Positions 25,630 through 34,234 are shown, counted from the first letter of the stretch. The stretch is 64,000 bases of DNA from JAWXUK01 sp044432725 (GCA_044432725.1 JAWXUL010000009.1:1-64000); one strand, 5' to 3'. Numbers and translations: made by a program. Notes: generated from the letters alone by a model not told the origin.

Positions 25630-26175
25630 TTATTTCTTAGCGCCAGTCTTACCAGCCTTACGGCGGATGACTTCGTCCACATATTTGATCCCCTTACCTT
25701 TATAAGGCTCTGGAGGTCTTTTCTCTCTGATTTCAGCAGCAAATTGTCCAACACGTTGTTTATCGCAACCAGAAACCACGATACGGTTTGGAGTAGGGGC
25801 TTCCAGCGTTAAGCCTGCTTGCTCCTCTACGATGACTTGGTGGGAATACCCCAAGTTCATCACCAATTTTTTGCCTTCCATGGCAACACGATAACCAACA
25901 CCGTTTACATCCAGTTCCTTTTTGAAACCTTCTGATACACCAATAACCATGTTATTGATCAAACTGCGGGTCAAACCATGCAATGCACGGTTTTCTTTGT
26001 TGTCATTGGGACGAGCAACTGTAAATTCAGTGCCCTCTTGTTTTAAAATCATGCTAGCTGCAAATTGACGAGTCAACTCACCTTTCGCACCTTTTACAGT
26101 GACAGTATTGTCAGCTGCAACTTTAATCTCCACACCAGCAGGTACTGGGATGGGAGCTCTTCCGATTCTTGACAT
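25630..26175 (-). CDS. rplF: 50S ribosomal protein L6
   Basis: 181 residues, two repeated domains. Starts MSRIGRAPIPVPAGVEIK and ends with the conserved EPYKGKGIKYVDEVIRRKAG block. Located near the factor-binding site. Confidence 0.97.
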   Translation of the reverse strand: MSRIGRAPIPVPAGVEIKVAADNTVTVKGAKGELTRQFAASMILKQEGTEFTVARPNDNKENRALHGLTRSLINNMVIGVSEGFKKELDVNGVGYRVAMEGKKLVMNLGYSHQVIVEEQAGLTLEAPTPNRIVVSGCDKQRVGQFAAEIREKRPPEPYKGKGIKYVDEVIRRKAGKTGAKK

Positions 26176-26189
26176 CTCCTTACCCCTCC

Positions 26190-26588
26190 TTACCAGATAT
26201 AAGCCAGCACTTCACCACCAACATGGGCAGCTCTTGCTGCTTTATCAGTCATGACGCCACGGCTTGTGGAAATAATTGCAATACCCAAGCCACGTTGGAC
26301 TTTTGGTAATTCTTCTGCACCAGCATAGACACGAAGTCCAGGTTTTGAGATTCTTTTCAGTCCCACAATCACCTTTTCTTTGCTTGGGCTATACTTTAGC
26401 ACAATGCGAATGATACCTTGGGTATCGCCTTCAACGATTTGAAAGCTTTTGATATAACCTTCGTCCAGCAAAATTTTTGCAATGGACTTTTTCATGTTGG
26501 ATGCAGGAACATCCACAGTGCCATGCTTGGCACTACTTGCGTTACGGATACGAGTCAGCATATCCGCAATAGGGTCTGTAATATGCAT
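26190..26588 (-). CDS. rpsH: 30S ribosomal protein S8
   Basis: 132 residues. Starts MHITDPIADMLTRIRNA; C-terminal motif IISTSRGVMTDKAAR is the 16S-binding loop. It is the classical autoregulator of spc operons. Here it is preceded by an unusually long, hairpin-rich gap of 214 bp, noted separately. Confidence 0.97.
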   Translation of the reverse strand: MHITDPIADMLTRIRNASSAKHGTVDVPASNMKKSIAKILLDEGYIKSFQIVEGDTQGIIRIVLKYSPSKEKVIVGLKRISKPGLRVYAGAEELPKVQRGLGIAIISTSRGVMTDKAARAAHVGGEVLAYIW

Positions 26589-26599
26589 GGGGGTTACCT

Positions 26600-26800
26600 C
26601 CTATCAAATTTACGGTAGTCACAATGTGACCCCGTTACGCTGGCAAGGTATCGGTGCATAGGTAATACACTGACCTATTGTCCAGCTTTTGCCCTAGTTT
26701 TAGCAATTCATTCCTTAGGACAGGCTAGGCTATGCCTAGTATAAACAAACGGCTGGCAGAAACAAGACTTGCTTGCTCTGCTTCACCAGTTTTGTCAAGT
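26600..26800 (-). ncRNA. Candidate structured leader between rpsN and rpsH
   Basis: Neighbouring genes in this operon are spaced by about 15 bp, but here 214 bp hold no reading frame. Three hairpins can be drawn: GTCACA/TGTGAC (26618-26630), ATAGGT/ACCTAT (26658-26678) and CTAGGC/GCCTAG (26725-26739). It could be an S8 or other r-protein binding element or an mRNA processing site. Function is inferred only from position and symmetry. Confidence 0.4.
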
Positions 26801-26802
26801 TT

Positions 26803-26988
26803 TTACCATGAAGCTTTACGAACACCAGGAATTTGTCCTTTGTAAGCAAGTTCACGGAAACAAATACGACACACGCCGTAATCACGCAAATAAGCATGGG
26901 GACGTCCACAAAGTTTACAACGGTTGTAAGCTCTTGTAGAATATTTAGGTGTTCTTTGTTGCTTTAGTTTCATCGCTTTTTTAGCCAT
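26803..26988 (-). CDS. rpsN: 30S ribosomal protein S14, zinc-binding (type Z)
   Basis: 61 residues from ATG at 26988 (MAKKAMKLKQQRTPKY), with AGGAGGACGAG ahead; a 10-residue longer frame exists but lacks support and overlaps rplE. CKLCGRPH and CRIC provide the four zinc cysteines. Short type-Z form, used constitutively. Confidence 0.96.
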   Translation of the reverse strand: MAKKAMKLKQQRTPKYSTRAYNRCKLCGRPHAYLRDYGVCRICFRELAYKGQIPGVRKASW

Positions 26989-27004
26989 GTTCTCGTCCTC
27001 CTTC

Positions 27005-27553
27005 TTATTGACCAGCAAAGGGAGCGCCGATTTGTGTCAACAATTCACGGCCCTCTTCGTCGGTTTTTGCTGTGGTACAAATCACGATATCCATACCACG
27101 GATTTTATCAATTTGATCATAATCGATTTCAGGGAAAATTAGTTGTTCTTTAATCCCTAGGGCATAGTTCCCACGACCATCAAAAGAGTCAGGAGAAATA
27201 CCACGGAAGTCACGGACACGAGGAAGAGCCACACTGAACAAACGATCAACGAACTCCCACATGTTATCCCCACGCAAGGTGACTTTTGCGCCAATGGGCA
27301 TACCTTCACGCAATTTAAAGTTTGCCACAGACTTTTTAGCCTTTGTGACAATAGCTTTTTGCCCTGTGATGGTAGACAGATCACGAATGACTGCGTCTAG
27401 AACCTTCACGTTATCTTTTGCTTCGCTACAGCCCACATTGATGACGATTTTTTCCAAACCAGGAATCTCCATCACAGATTTATAGCTGAACTTTTGCATA
27501 AGAGAAGGTGCTACTTCTGCTTTATATTTTGCTTTTACATTTGGAGTTGCCAT
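27005..27553 (-). CDS. rplE: 50S ribosomal protein L5
   Basis: 182 residues. Binds 5S rRNA and contacts P-site tRNA. Motifs IVINVGCSEAKDN and GNYALGIKEQLIFPEIDYD are typical. Standard place between rplX and rpsN. Confidence 0.97.
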   Translation of the reverse strand: MATPNVKAKYKAEVAPSLMQKFSYKSVMEIPGLEKIVINVGCSEAKDNVKVLDAVIRDLSTITGQKAIVTKAKKSVANFKLREGMPIGAKVTLRGDNMWEFVDRLFSVALPRVRDFRGISPDSFDGRGNYALGIKEQLIFPEIDYDQIDKIRGMDIVICTTAKTDEEGRELLTQIGAPFAGQ

Positions 27554-27571
27554 AAATAACCCTTCCTCCTA

Positions 27572-27886
27572 TCAAATTACTTCGCCGCTTTTTTTAGCAT
27601 AACGAACTTTCTTGCCATTTTCCAAACGGTAACCAACTCTCGTTGCTTTACCAGTCTTGGGGCAGACAAGAGCCACTTTACACGCATACATAGGAGCTGG
27701 CTTTTGGATAATTCCACCAGTTTCTCCTTGAGATCGAGGACGTTGGTGACGAGACACCATGTTAACACCCTCGACAATGATCTTGCGATCTTCAGGCATA
27801 ACGGCAAGTACAGTACCTGTTTTGCCTTTATCTTTCCCAGAGAGTACGATGACTTTGTCATCACGTCTGATATTTAAATGTTTCAT
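27572..27886 (-). CDS. rplX: 50S ribosomal protein L24
   Basis: 104 residues with an N-terminal KOW motif (DDKVIVLSGKDKGKTGTVLAV). Assembly initiator of the 50S subunit. Confidence 0.97.
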   Translation of the reverse strand: MKHLNIRRDDKVIVLSGKDKGKTGTVLAVMPEDRKIIVEGVNMVSRHQRPRSQGETGGIIQKPAPMYACKVALVCPKTGKATRVGYRLENGKKVRYAKKSGEVI

Positions 27887-27901
27887 ATCTACGCCCCCCC
27901 C

Positions 27902-28270
27902 TTACAGTACTTCAGGTGCTAAAGACAAGATTTTCATATAATCCTTGTCACGAAGCTCCCGAGCGACTGGGCCAAAGATACGGGTCCCACGTGGGTTTTT
28001 ATCTTCTTTGATCAGCACAGCTGCATTATCGTCAAAACGTACATAAGAACCGTCAGCACGACGAACTCCACGACGAGAACGAACAATCACTGCACGAACC
28101 ACTTCACCCTTTTTCACAGCTCCACCAGGTTGTGCTTTGCGGACAGAAGCCACAATCACATCGCCGATGTTACCGTATTTGCGTTTGGAACCACCCAAGA
28201 CACGAATGGTTTTGATTTCTTTGGCACCAGAGTTGTCAGCCACACGCAAATAGCTTTCTTGTTGAATCAT
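27902..28270 (-). CDS. rplN: 50S ribosomal protein L14
   Basis: 122 residues, MIQQESYLRVADNSGAKEI start, ends LAPEVL. Forms part of bridge B8 with 16S rRNA. 15-bp gap to neighbours. Confidence 0.98.
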   Translation of the reverse strand: MIQQESYLRVADNSGAKEIKTIRVLGGSKRKYGNIGDVIVASVRKAQPGGAVKKGEVVRAVIVRSRRGVRRADGSYVRFDDNAAVLIKEDKNPRGTRIFGPVARELRDKDYMKILSLAPEVL

Positions 28271-28284
28271 CTAGGCGACCTCCC

Positions 28285-28545
28285 TTACTTGGCTTTCTCA
28301 ATGATTTCCACCACACGCCATCTTTTGTCTTTGGACAAAGGACGAGTTTCCATGACACGGACACGATCGCCTGCACCACATTGGTTTTCTTCATCATGAG
28401 CTTTTAGTTTATAGGTTCTTTTGACTATTTTTTTATACAATGGGTGTGCCACACGGTCAGCAATGGCTACCACCACGGTTTTGTCCATTTTATCCGAAAC
28501 CACCATGCCGACTCTGGTTTTTCGGGAAGAAGTTCTGTTTTCCAT
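28285..28545 (-). CDS. rpsQ: 30S ribosomal protein S17
   Basis: 86 residues. OB-fold; KTRVGMVVSDKMDKTVVVAI and ETRPLSKDKRWRVVEI are diagnostic blocks. Confidence 0.97.
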   Translation of the reverse strand: MENRTSSRKTRVGMVVSDKMDKTVVVAIADRVAHPLYKKIVKRTYKLKAHDEENQCGAGDRVRVMETRPLSKDKRWRVVEIIEKAK

Positions 28546-28560
28546 TTTGTTTCCTCCTTA

Positions 28561-28752
28561 TTAGCGGCTCGCAAGCTCAAGCTCACGAAGAATGGTTTTG
28601 ACTCGGGCAATGTCCTTTTTCACTTCAGAGATGCGAACAGGACTCTCTAATTGATTTGTTGCGTGTTGCAGACGCAAATGGAACAAATCCTTTTTCAGTG
28701 AGAGCAGTTTTTCCTCTAGGGCACTGGCACTCATACTACGCAATTCTTTCAT
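28561..28752 (-). CDS. rpmC: 50S ribosomal protein L29
   Basis: 63 residues forming a helical hairpin: LEEKLLSLKKDLFHLRLQHAT and KDIARVKTILRE. Located by the exit tunnel where SRP and trigger factor dock. Immediately follows rplP. Confidence 0.96.
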   Translation of the reverse strand: MKELRSMSASALEEKLLSLKKDLFHLRLQHATNQLESPVRISEVKKDIARVKTILRELELASR

Positions 28753-29184
28753 CTACGCCTCACCACCCTTCTCGGAGTCTTCACGCTTCAAAACTTTACA
28801 TTTCACTGGTAGTTTGTGACTAGCCAGACGAAGTGCTTCACGAGCAACCTCTTCTGATACGCCAGCAATTTCAAACATAACACGGCCGGGTTTAACCACA
28901 GCCACCCAGTATTCAGGAGAGCCTTTACCAGAACCCATGCGAGTTTCAGCAGGCTTTTCTGTGACAGGTTTGTCTGGGAAAATCTTAATCCAAACCTTAC
29001 CACCACGTTTGGTGTAACGAGTCATAGCGATACGAGCAGCCTCAATTTGGTTGCTTGTAATCCAGCTAGGCTCTGTTGCCACTAAACCGAATTCACCATA
29101 AGTTACAGTGTTTCCCCGGGTGGCTTTACCTTTCATGCGACCACGATGCACACGACGATATTTTACTCTTTTTGGTAGCAGCAT
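28753..29184 (-). CDS. rplP: 50S ribosomal protein L16
   Basis: 143 residues. MLLPKRVKYRRVHRGRMKG start; contacts A-site tRNA. Its first base overlaps the last base of the rpsC stop. Confidence 0.97.
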   Translation of the reverse strand: MLLPKRVKYRRVHRGRMKGKATRGNTVTYGEFGLVATEPSWITSNQIEAARIAMTRYTKRGGKVWIKIFPDKPVTEKPAETRMGSGKGSPEYWVAVVKPGRVMFEIAGVSEEVAREALRLASHKLPVKCKVLKREDSEKGGEA

Positions 29185-30113
29185 TATTCAGCGCCTCCTT
29201 CCTTTGGGGGATTGCCTGCAGGACGACTAGCGCCGCCTCCAGCAGGACGATTGTTGTTAAATTGTCCTTGTGGACGTGGGCTGTTATTTTGCCCTTGTGG
29301 ACGATTATTGTTATAACCACCTTGAGGACGGTTATTATTATAACCACCACCACCACTACGGTTGTTGTTAAAACCACCTTGGCGATTGCCACCACGGTTT
29401 CCGCCAGGACGACGGTCACGACGTTCTTGATAAGGTTTGCTTGTATCAAGAGTACGAGGAGTGGTGCGAAGTGTTTGATGAAGCACTTCACCTTTGTAAA
29501 TCCAAACTTTTACGCCGATTTTTCCGTAAGTGGTGTTTGCTTCTGCAAAACCATAGTCAATATCAGCACGAAGAGTTTGCAAAGGAATGGTACCTTCATG
29601 ATAATGTTCAGTACGAGCAATTTCAGCTCCACCCAAACGACCAGACACAGCTGTTTTGATTCCTTTAGAACCAGCTCTCATCGCACGACCCATGGCGTTT
29701 TTCATAGCACGACGGAAAGAAATTCTTTTTTCCAGTTGTTGTGCAATGTTTTCTGCCACAAGTTGGCTGTTCATGTCTGTATTTTTCACTTCGATGATTT
29801 TCAAATCAACAGGTTTGTCAATCATTTTAGCAAGTTTCTTTTGCAATTTGTCGATCTCTTCTCCGCCCTTGCCAATCACAAGTCCTGGACGAGCACAATG
29901 AAGATAGATACGCACTTTGCCGTTTGCACTGGTGTTCCGTTCGATTTCAATCTTAGGAATCCCAGCATGGTACAATTCTTTTTTCAGGAATTTTCTCAAA
30001 TTGAAATCTTCCACCAAAAGATCGCCCACTTTATCATCTCTAGCATACCAGCGAGAATCCCAGTCTTTAATGACGCCCACACGAAGTCCGTGTGGATTAA
30101 CTTTTTGTCCCAT
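29184..30113 (-). CDS. rpsC: 30S ribosomal protein S3 with a low-complexity C-terminal tail
   Basis: 309 residues from ATG at 30113 (MGQKVNPHGLRVGVIKDW); a longer frame to 30245 overlaps rplV and is not used. Residues 1 to about 225 are ordinary S3: KH domain with GLVIGKGGEEID and the mRNA-entry C-terminal domain ending GEVLHQTL. Typical S3 is about 218 residues. Residues 231-309 form an extra 79-residue tail made almost entirely of Gly, Asn, Arg, Pro and Gln, with repeated FNNNR/YNNNRPQG units, ending in an acidic KEGGAE. S3 lies at the mRNA entry channel on the ribosome surface, so such a tail could reach incoming mRNA or neighbours (inference). Confidence 0.97.
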   Translation of the reverse strand: MGQKVNPHGLRVGVIKDWDSRWYARDDKVGDLLVEDFNLRKFLKKELYHAGIPKIEIERNTSANGKVRIYLHCARPGLVIGKGGEEIDKLQKKLAKMIDKPVDLKIIEVKNTDMNSQLVAENIAQQLEKRISFRRAMKNAMGRAMRAGSKGIKTAVSGRLGGAEIARTEHYHEGTIPLQTLRADIDYGFAEANTTYGKIGVKVWIYKGEVLHQTLRTTPRTLDTSKPYQERRDRRPGGNRGGNRQGGFNNNRSGGGGYNNNRPQGGYNNNRPQGQNNSPRPQGQFNNNRPAGGGASRPAGNPPKEGGAE

Positions 30114-30130
30114 AGTAAGATTCTCCTCCC

Positions 30131-30466
30131 TTAACGTTCGCCCAACACAATGGTAATGTGCGAGGTGCGTTTTAAAATACGATAAGCACGGCCTTGGGCA
30201 CGTGGCATAATTCTTTTTATGGTTGGACCTGGATTTACAAAGCATGTTTGAACATACAATAAACTAGGATCCATGTTGTGATTATTCTCTGCATTTGCCA
30301 TTGCTGACAAAAGGAGTTTTTTCACAGGTTCAGAGGCAGATTTTGGGGTAAATGCTAAGTTGTTCAAAGCAGAACCCACATCTTTGCCACGAATCAAATC
30401 TAAGACAATCTTCACCTTACGGGGAGAGATTCTTAGATGATTTAATTTTGCAGTTGCTGTTTGCAT
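30131..30466 (-). CDS. rplV: 50S ribosomal protein L22
   Basis: 111 residues. LRISPRKVKIVLDLIRGKDV start and the long beta-hairpin loop (RIMPRAQGRAYRILKRTSHI) that lines the exit tunnel and shapes macrolide access. Confidence 0.97.
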   Translation of the reverse strand: MQTATAKLNHLRISPRKVKIVLDLIRGKDVGSALNNLAFTPKSASEPVKKLLLSAMANAENNHNMDPSLLYVQTCFVNPGPTIKRIMPRAQGRAYRILKRTSHITIVLGER

Positions 30467-30480
30467 CGTCTCTCTCCTCC

Positions 30481-30753
30481 TTATTTACCTGTTTTTCCGC
30501 CAGCATGGCCACGATAGGTTCTTGTTGGGACGAATTCGCCCAATTTGTGTCCTACCATGTCTTCTGATACATAAACTGGTACATGTTTGCGTCCGTCATG
30601 GACAGCAAAGGTATGACCTACGAAAGTTGGGAAGATTGTGGAGGCACGGCTCCATGTTTTCAACACCTTTTTTTCGTTGGTTTCGTTCATTTTGTTTACC
30701 CGTTTCAGTAGTTCAGGGGCACAAAATGGGCCTTTCTTAACACTTCTGCTCAT
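30481..30753 (-). CDS. rpsS: 30S ribosomal protein S19
   Basis: 90 residues, MSRSVKKGPFCAPELLKRV start, GHKLGEFVPTRTYRGH near the end. Forms a head complex with S13. Confidence 0.97.
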   Translation of the reverse strand: MSRSVKKGPFCAPELLKRVNKMNETNEKKVLKTWSRASTIFPTFVGHTFAVHDGRKHVPVYVSEDMVGHKLGEFVPTRTYRGHAGGKTGK

Positions 30754-30768
30754 CTTTTACTCCCTCCC

Positions 30769-31602
30769 TTACTTGGTGCCACGACGTTTTACGATAAACT
30801 TGTCGGTGCGATGTTTCTTCTTACGGGTTTTATAGCCCAAGGTTGGTTTACCCCATGGGGTAACAGGGCCTGCACGACCCACTGGGCTTTTACCTTCACC
30901 ACCACCATGGGGGTGATCACAGGGGTTCATGACGCTACCACGAACAGTAGGTCTCCAACCCATATGGCGTTTACGGCCAGCTTTACCCAAGTTGATGTTA
31001 GCATGGTCAGTGTTACCCACTTGACCGATGGTTGCCATACATTCTTCACGGATATAACGAACTTCCCCAGAAGGAAGACGAACTTGAGCCATGCCGTTTT
31101 CTTTTGCCATCAGCTGAGCAGAAACACCTGCAGATCGAACCAACTGAGCACCTTTGCCAGGATAAAGTTCGATGTTGTGGATTTGCTCACCCACAGGAAT
31201 GGCAGAGATAGGCATTGCATTCCCAGGAAGAATATCACTTCCCACGCCAGTAGAAATGGTAGAACCAGCTTTCACGCCCACAGGAGCAATGATATAACGG
31301 CGTTCGCCGTCTGCATATTCCACCAAAGCAATGTTTGCAGAACGATTTGGATCGTATTGCAAGTTCACCACCGTAGCTTCACCGCTTTTATTACGTTTGA
31401 AGTCGATGATACGATATTTTTGCTTATTACCACCACCACGATGACGGACAGTGATACGACCATAGCTATTACGGCCACCAGTTTTCTTCACTTTTTCAGT
31501 GAGTGAACGTTCTGGTTTTGCTTTCTTATCAATCCCCTCGAAAGCAGATACCGTCATATGACGGCGGGAGGGGGTTGTGGGTTTAAACGTCTTAATTGCC
31601 AT
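30769..31602 (-). CDS. rplB: 50S ribosomal protein L2
   Basis: 277 residues. MAIKTFKPTTPSRRHMTVS start; the conserved MNPCDHPHGGGEGKSPVGRA block near the C-terminus holds the histidine linked to peptidyl-transfer centre structure. Confidence 0.98.
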   Translation of the reverse strand: MAIKTFKPTTPSRRHMTVSAFEGIDKKAKPERSLTEKVKKTGGRNSYGRITVRHRGGGNKQKYRIIDFKRNKSGEATVVNLQYDPNRSANIALVEYADGERRYIIAPVGVKAGSTISTGVGSDILPGNAMPISAIPVGEQIHNIELYPGKGAQLVRSAGVSAQLMAKENGMAQVRLPSGEVRYIREECMATIGQVGNTDHANINLGKAGRKRHMGWRPTVRGSVMNPCDHPHGGGEGKSPVGRAGPVTPWGKPTLGYKTRKKKHRTDKFIVKRRGTK

Positions 31603-31616
31603 GTTTTATTCCCTCC

Positions 31617-31913
31617 TTATACCATGCCTTCAAAGAATTCGATTGGTTTAGAATCCTCTGTTAATGTGACCATTGCCTTCTTCCAAGAAGGACGACGGCC
31701 AGGACGACGAGCGCCCATGCGTTTTTTCTTCCCTTGCATATTCAAGGTGTTGACCTTTTTGACTTTTACTCCAAAAATCTCTTCCACTGCTTTTGCAATT
31801 TCAATTTTATTGGCAGTTTTCGCCACTTCAAAGGTATAACGATTGATTTCTGTTAGCTCCATGGATTGTTCAGTCACAATGGGGCGTTTGATAATGTCAT
31901 ATGCCTTTGTCAT
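31617..31913 (-). CDS. rplW: 50S ribosomal protein L23
   Basis: 98 residues. DIIKRPIVTEQSMEL start and a loop rich in Arg/Lys (KKRMGARRPGRRPSWKKA). Docking site for trigger factor and SRP at the exit. Overlaps rplD by 4 bp. Confidence 0.97.
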   Translation of the reverse strand: MTKAYDIIKRPIVTEQSMELTEINRYTFEVAKTANKIEIAKAVEEIFGVKVKKVNTLNMQGKKKRMGARRPGRRPSWKKAMVTLTEDSKPIEFFEGMV

Positions 31914-32533
31914 GCGCCAAACACCTCCTCGATGATAGTCAAAGCAGCTTTGTCAATCACCAATTTTTTTGCATTCACCAAATCATAAACACTCATGAGT
32001 TTAGAAGAACATACCTTCACTCCTTGGATGTTACGGCTTGATTTGAACACATTTTCATTGTGTTCTGCAGTGATGATCACAGATTTTCCAACTTCCATGG
32101 AAGAAAGAAGACTGCTCATTGTTTTTGTTTTGATTTCGTTCATAGCAAGACCATCTACCACGACAATCTCTCCTGCTTCTGCTTTTGCAGAGAGCACAGA
32201 AAGAAGTGCAAGGCGTTTTACCTTACGGTTGACTGTGTAGCTATAATCACGGGGTTTTGGTGCAAAGACAATACCACCATGTGTCCATTGTGGACTACGG
32301 GTAGAACCTTGTCTTGCATGGCCAGTGCCCTTTTGTCTCCAAGGTTTTCTACCACCACCAGAAACTTCTGCACGAGTCAGAGCTGATTGTGAACCTTGTC
32401 TTCTATTTGCTAAATGGTTTTTCACCACTTCATGGACAACAACTGGGTTTGGTTCAATACCAAAAACAGCCTGGGAGAGTTCGATCTCGCCAGTTTTCTT
32501 TCCAGCCATGTCATATACGTTTGCTTTCGCCAT
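31910..32533 (-). CDS. rplD: 50S ribosomal protein L4
   Basis: 207 residues. Extended tunnel loop with GGGRKPWRQKGTGHARQGS. In many bacteria L4 represses the S10 operon by binding its leader; a long leader is present upstream of rpsJ here. Confidence 0.97.
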   Translation of the reverse strand: MAKANVYDMAGKKTGEIELSQAVFGIEPNPVVVHEVVKNHLANRRQGSQSALTRAEVSGGGRKPWRQKGTGHARQGSTRSPQWTHGGIVFAPKPRDYSYTVNRKVKRLALLSVLSAKAEAGEIVVVDGLAMNEIKTKTMSSLLSSMEVGKSVIITAEHNENVFKSSRNIQGVKVCSSKLMSVYDLVNAKKLVIDKAALTIIEEVFGA

Positions 32534-32552
32534 AGTTTAAACTCTCCTTTCC

Positions 32553-33284
32553 TTATTTGCCACGAGCAGAAGCTTTTTGTGGATTGACACGAGCAGAAGC
32601 TTTTTGTGGGTTGACTCTGCCAGAATCTGCAGGTCCCTTTGCCTCTACGTTGTTCTTCACTGTGGATTTTACATAAACTACGCCACCCTTTGGTCCTGGA
32701 ATTGCACCACGAACAGCAATGACGTTCAATTCTTCGTCCACATCAACGATGTCAAGGTTTTGTACAGTTACTTGTACATTACCCATTTGACCAGCACCAA
32801 TCTTGCCTTTGAAGATACGTGCAGGGTCTGTACCAGAGCCCATAGAACCAGCATGACGGTGAACAGGTCCACCACCGTGGGTCATAGGGGTACGATGTGC
32901 GCCGTGACGTTTGATAACACCTTGGAAACCATGTCCCTTAGAAGTACCTGTCACATCCACATACTCGCCGATTTCAAACAAAGTAGCATTTAGCTCTTGT
33001 CCGACTTCCATATCTGCACTACCTTTTAATTTGAATTCTTTCAGTTCTCTCTTCAAATCAGAAAGTCCAGCTTTTTTCAAATGTCCAACTTCAGGTTTAG
33101 ACAGTTTTCTTTCTGGCACAGAATCAAAACCAAGTTGCACAGCTTCATAGCCGTCACGTTCCATGGTTTTCTTTTGCACAACTGTGCAAGGACCCACTTC
33201 GATGACTGTCACAGGAACAGCACGTCCTGCTTCGTCATAGATTTGCGTCATGCCAATTTTTTTGCCAATGATCGCTTTTTCCAT
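32553..33284 (-). CDS. rplC: 50S ribosomal protein L3 with tandem-repeat C-terminus
   Basis: 243 residues against about 208-212 usual. Core motifs: KAIIGKKIGMTQIYDEAGR start, GHGFQGVIKRHGAHRTPMTHG and the QVTVQNLDIV block. After VKSTVKNN the tail carries two copies of RVNPQKASA, encoded by an exact-length 27-bp tandem duplication at 32564-32617, and ends RGK. The repeated basic tail is an uncommon addition to L3. Confidence 0.97.
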   Translation of the reverse strand: MEKAIIGKKIGMTQIYDEAGRAVPVTVIEVGPCTVVQKKTMERDGYEAVQLGFDSVPERKLSKPEVGHLKKAGLSDLKRELKEFKLKGSADMEVGQELNATLFEIGEYVDVTGTSKGHGFQGVIKRHGAHRTPMTHGGGPVHRHAGSMGSGTDPARIFKGKIGAGQMGNVQVTVQNLDIVDVDEELNVIAVRGAIPGPKGGVVYVKSTVKNNVEAKGPADSGRVNPQKASARVNPQKASARGK

Positions 33285-33460
33285 TTGGAAATTCCTCCTA
33301 GTATAATAAGGTTATTGGTTACAGTAGTTCGGTCGATTCTTTGCGACGATTGCTCCTGCAACTTGACCTGCCTTGTTTCTATTTTTAATGTAGTACTCAT
33401 TCAAATAAAATGTGTCATAAATCAAAAAGCAACAAAGCCGTGGTACACAAATTGATATGA
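33285..33460 (-). other. Long rpsJ-rplC gap without a gene
   Basis: 176 bp, far longer than other gaps in the operon. No reading frame or T-run hairpin is visible; AGGAGG of rplC lies at its end. May be an r-protein binding region or processing site. No firm assignment. Confidence 0.3.
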
Positions 33461-33772
33461 TTACAGTTTGATTTCAATATCCACACCAGCTGGTAGATCC
33501 AAGGACATCAATGCTTCTACAGTCTTTTGAGAAGGCTTTTGAATGTCAATTAGACGTTTGTGTGTGCGGCGTTCAAACTGTTCACGACTATCTTTGTACT
33601 TATGAACAGCACGCAAGATAGTAACGATTTCACGCTTTGTGGGAAGTGGAATAGGACCTGACACAGTAGCACCTGTGCGTTTTGCTGTTTCCACGATTTT
33701 CTCAGCACTTTGGTCAATCAACTGATGATCATAAGCTTTGAGACGAATACGGATTTTTTCCTTTTCTGCCAT
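33461..33772 (-). CDS. rpsJ: 30S ribosomal protein S10
   Basis: 103 residues, KIRIRLKAYDHQLIDQSAEKI start, conserved PTKREIVTILRAVHKYKDS. Also works as NusE in transcription antitermination. First gene of the superoperon, after a ~250-base leader. The usual upstream fusA-tuf genes are absent here. Confidence 0.98.
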   Translation of the reverse strand: MAEKEKIRIRLKAYDHQLIDQSAEKIVETAKRTGATVSGPIPLPTKREIVTILRAVHKYKDSREQFERRTHKRLIDIQKPSQKTVEALMSLDLPAGVDIEIKL

Positions 33773-34020
33773 GGGGTTTCCTCCTTAAAACATACGAAGT
33801 TTCTTCTTCTCTTCGTACGGTGAGAACTTTCAGCACACGCTCTCGTGCGTGTCATAAAAATTGTAGAAATAAAACTGGCAAACCAGCCAGTTCGTTCTTG
33901 CAACAATGATTCTGCAGAACAATCCTCAGCCGCCCGATTACGGACATACTCCACGGAAGTGACCGACCCATATGAGTCGCAATCTCCCGCTTCAACGCAT
34001 TTGTACCTATTTTTAGGCAC
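33773..34020 (-). ncRNA. S10-operon mRNA leader
   Basis: About 250 untranslated bases between the promoter at 34027-34055 and rpsJ. Relative to surroundings it is GC-rich and hairpin-rich, including AACTGGC/GCCAGTT followed by TTATTTC (around 33868-33889) and CACGC/GCGTG (33840-33856). Placement fits an L4-responsive attenuation leader; the identity is inference. Confidence 0.45.
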
Positions 34021-34026
34021 TTGATA

Positions 34027-34055
34027 AGTATATCTCTTTTTTTTGCTTCTGTCAA
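34027..34055 (-). promoter_or_regulatory. Main promoter of the ribosomal superoperon
   Basis: Minus strand: TTGACA (34050-34055), 17-bp spacer, TATACT (34027-34032). A near-perfect sigma-A promoter as expected for r-protein genes. Confidence 0.85.
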
Positions 34056-34196
34056 GGCTTTTTTGAAAAAAACTTTCAAAAATTTTTAAAAACCTTTCTC
34101 TTGGAAAGATTGGGCTATCTCACTGTATTTCCCATGTATCTTTGTCGTATTTTTCCCTAAGAAACATCTTTTCTTTTAGAAAAAAGTCATGATTGT

Positions 34197-34230
34197 AAAA
34201 AATCCCTCCACTACATAAAGTGGAGGGATA
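34197..34230 (-). terminator. Terminator after the coiled-coil gene
   Basis: Minus strand ATCCCTCCACT/AGTGGAGGGAT 11-bp stem followed by TTTTTT. It separates the coiled-coil gene from the ribosomal promoter. Confidence 0.9.
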
Positions 34231-34234
34231 AAAT

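Noticed and set aside
29076..30134. 352-codon plus-strand frame opposite rpsC
   Set aside because: Shadow of rpsC and its repetitive tail; Thr/Ile/Val runs mirror the Asn/Gly repeats.
30811..31506. 231-codon plus-strand frame opposite rplB
   Set aside because: Lies wholly within the conserved rplB gene with no family resemblance.
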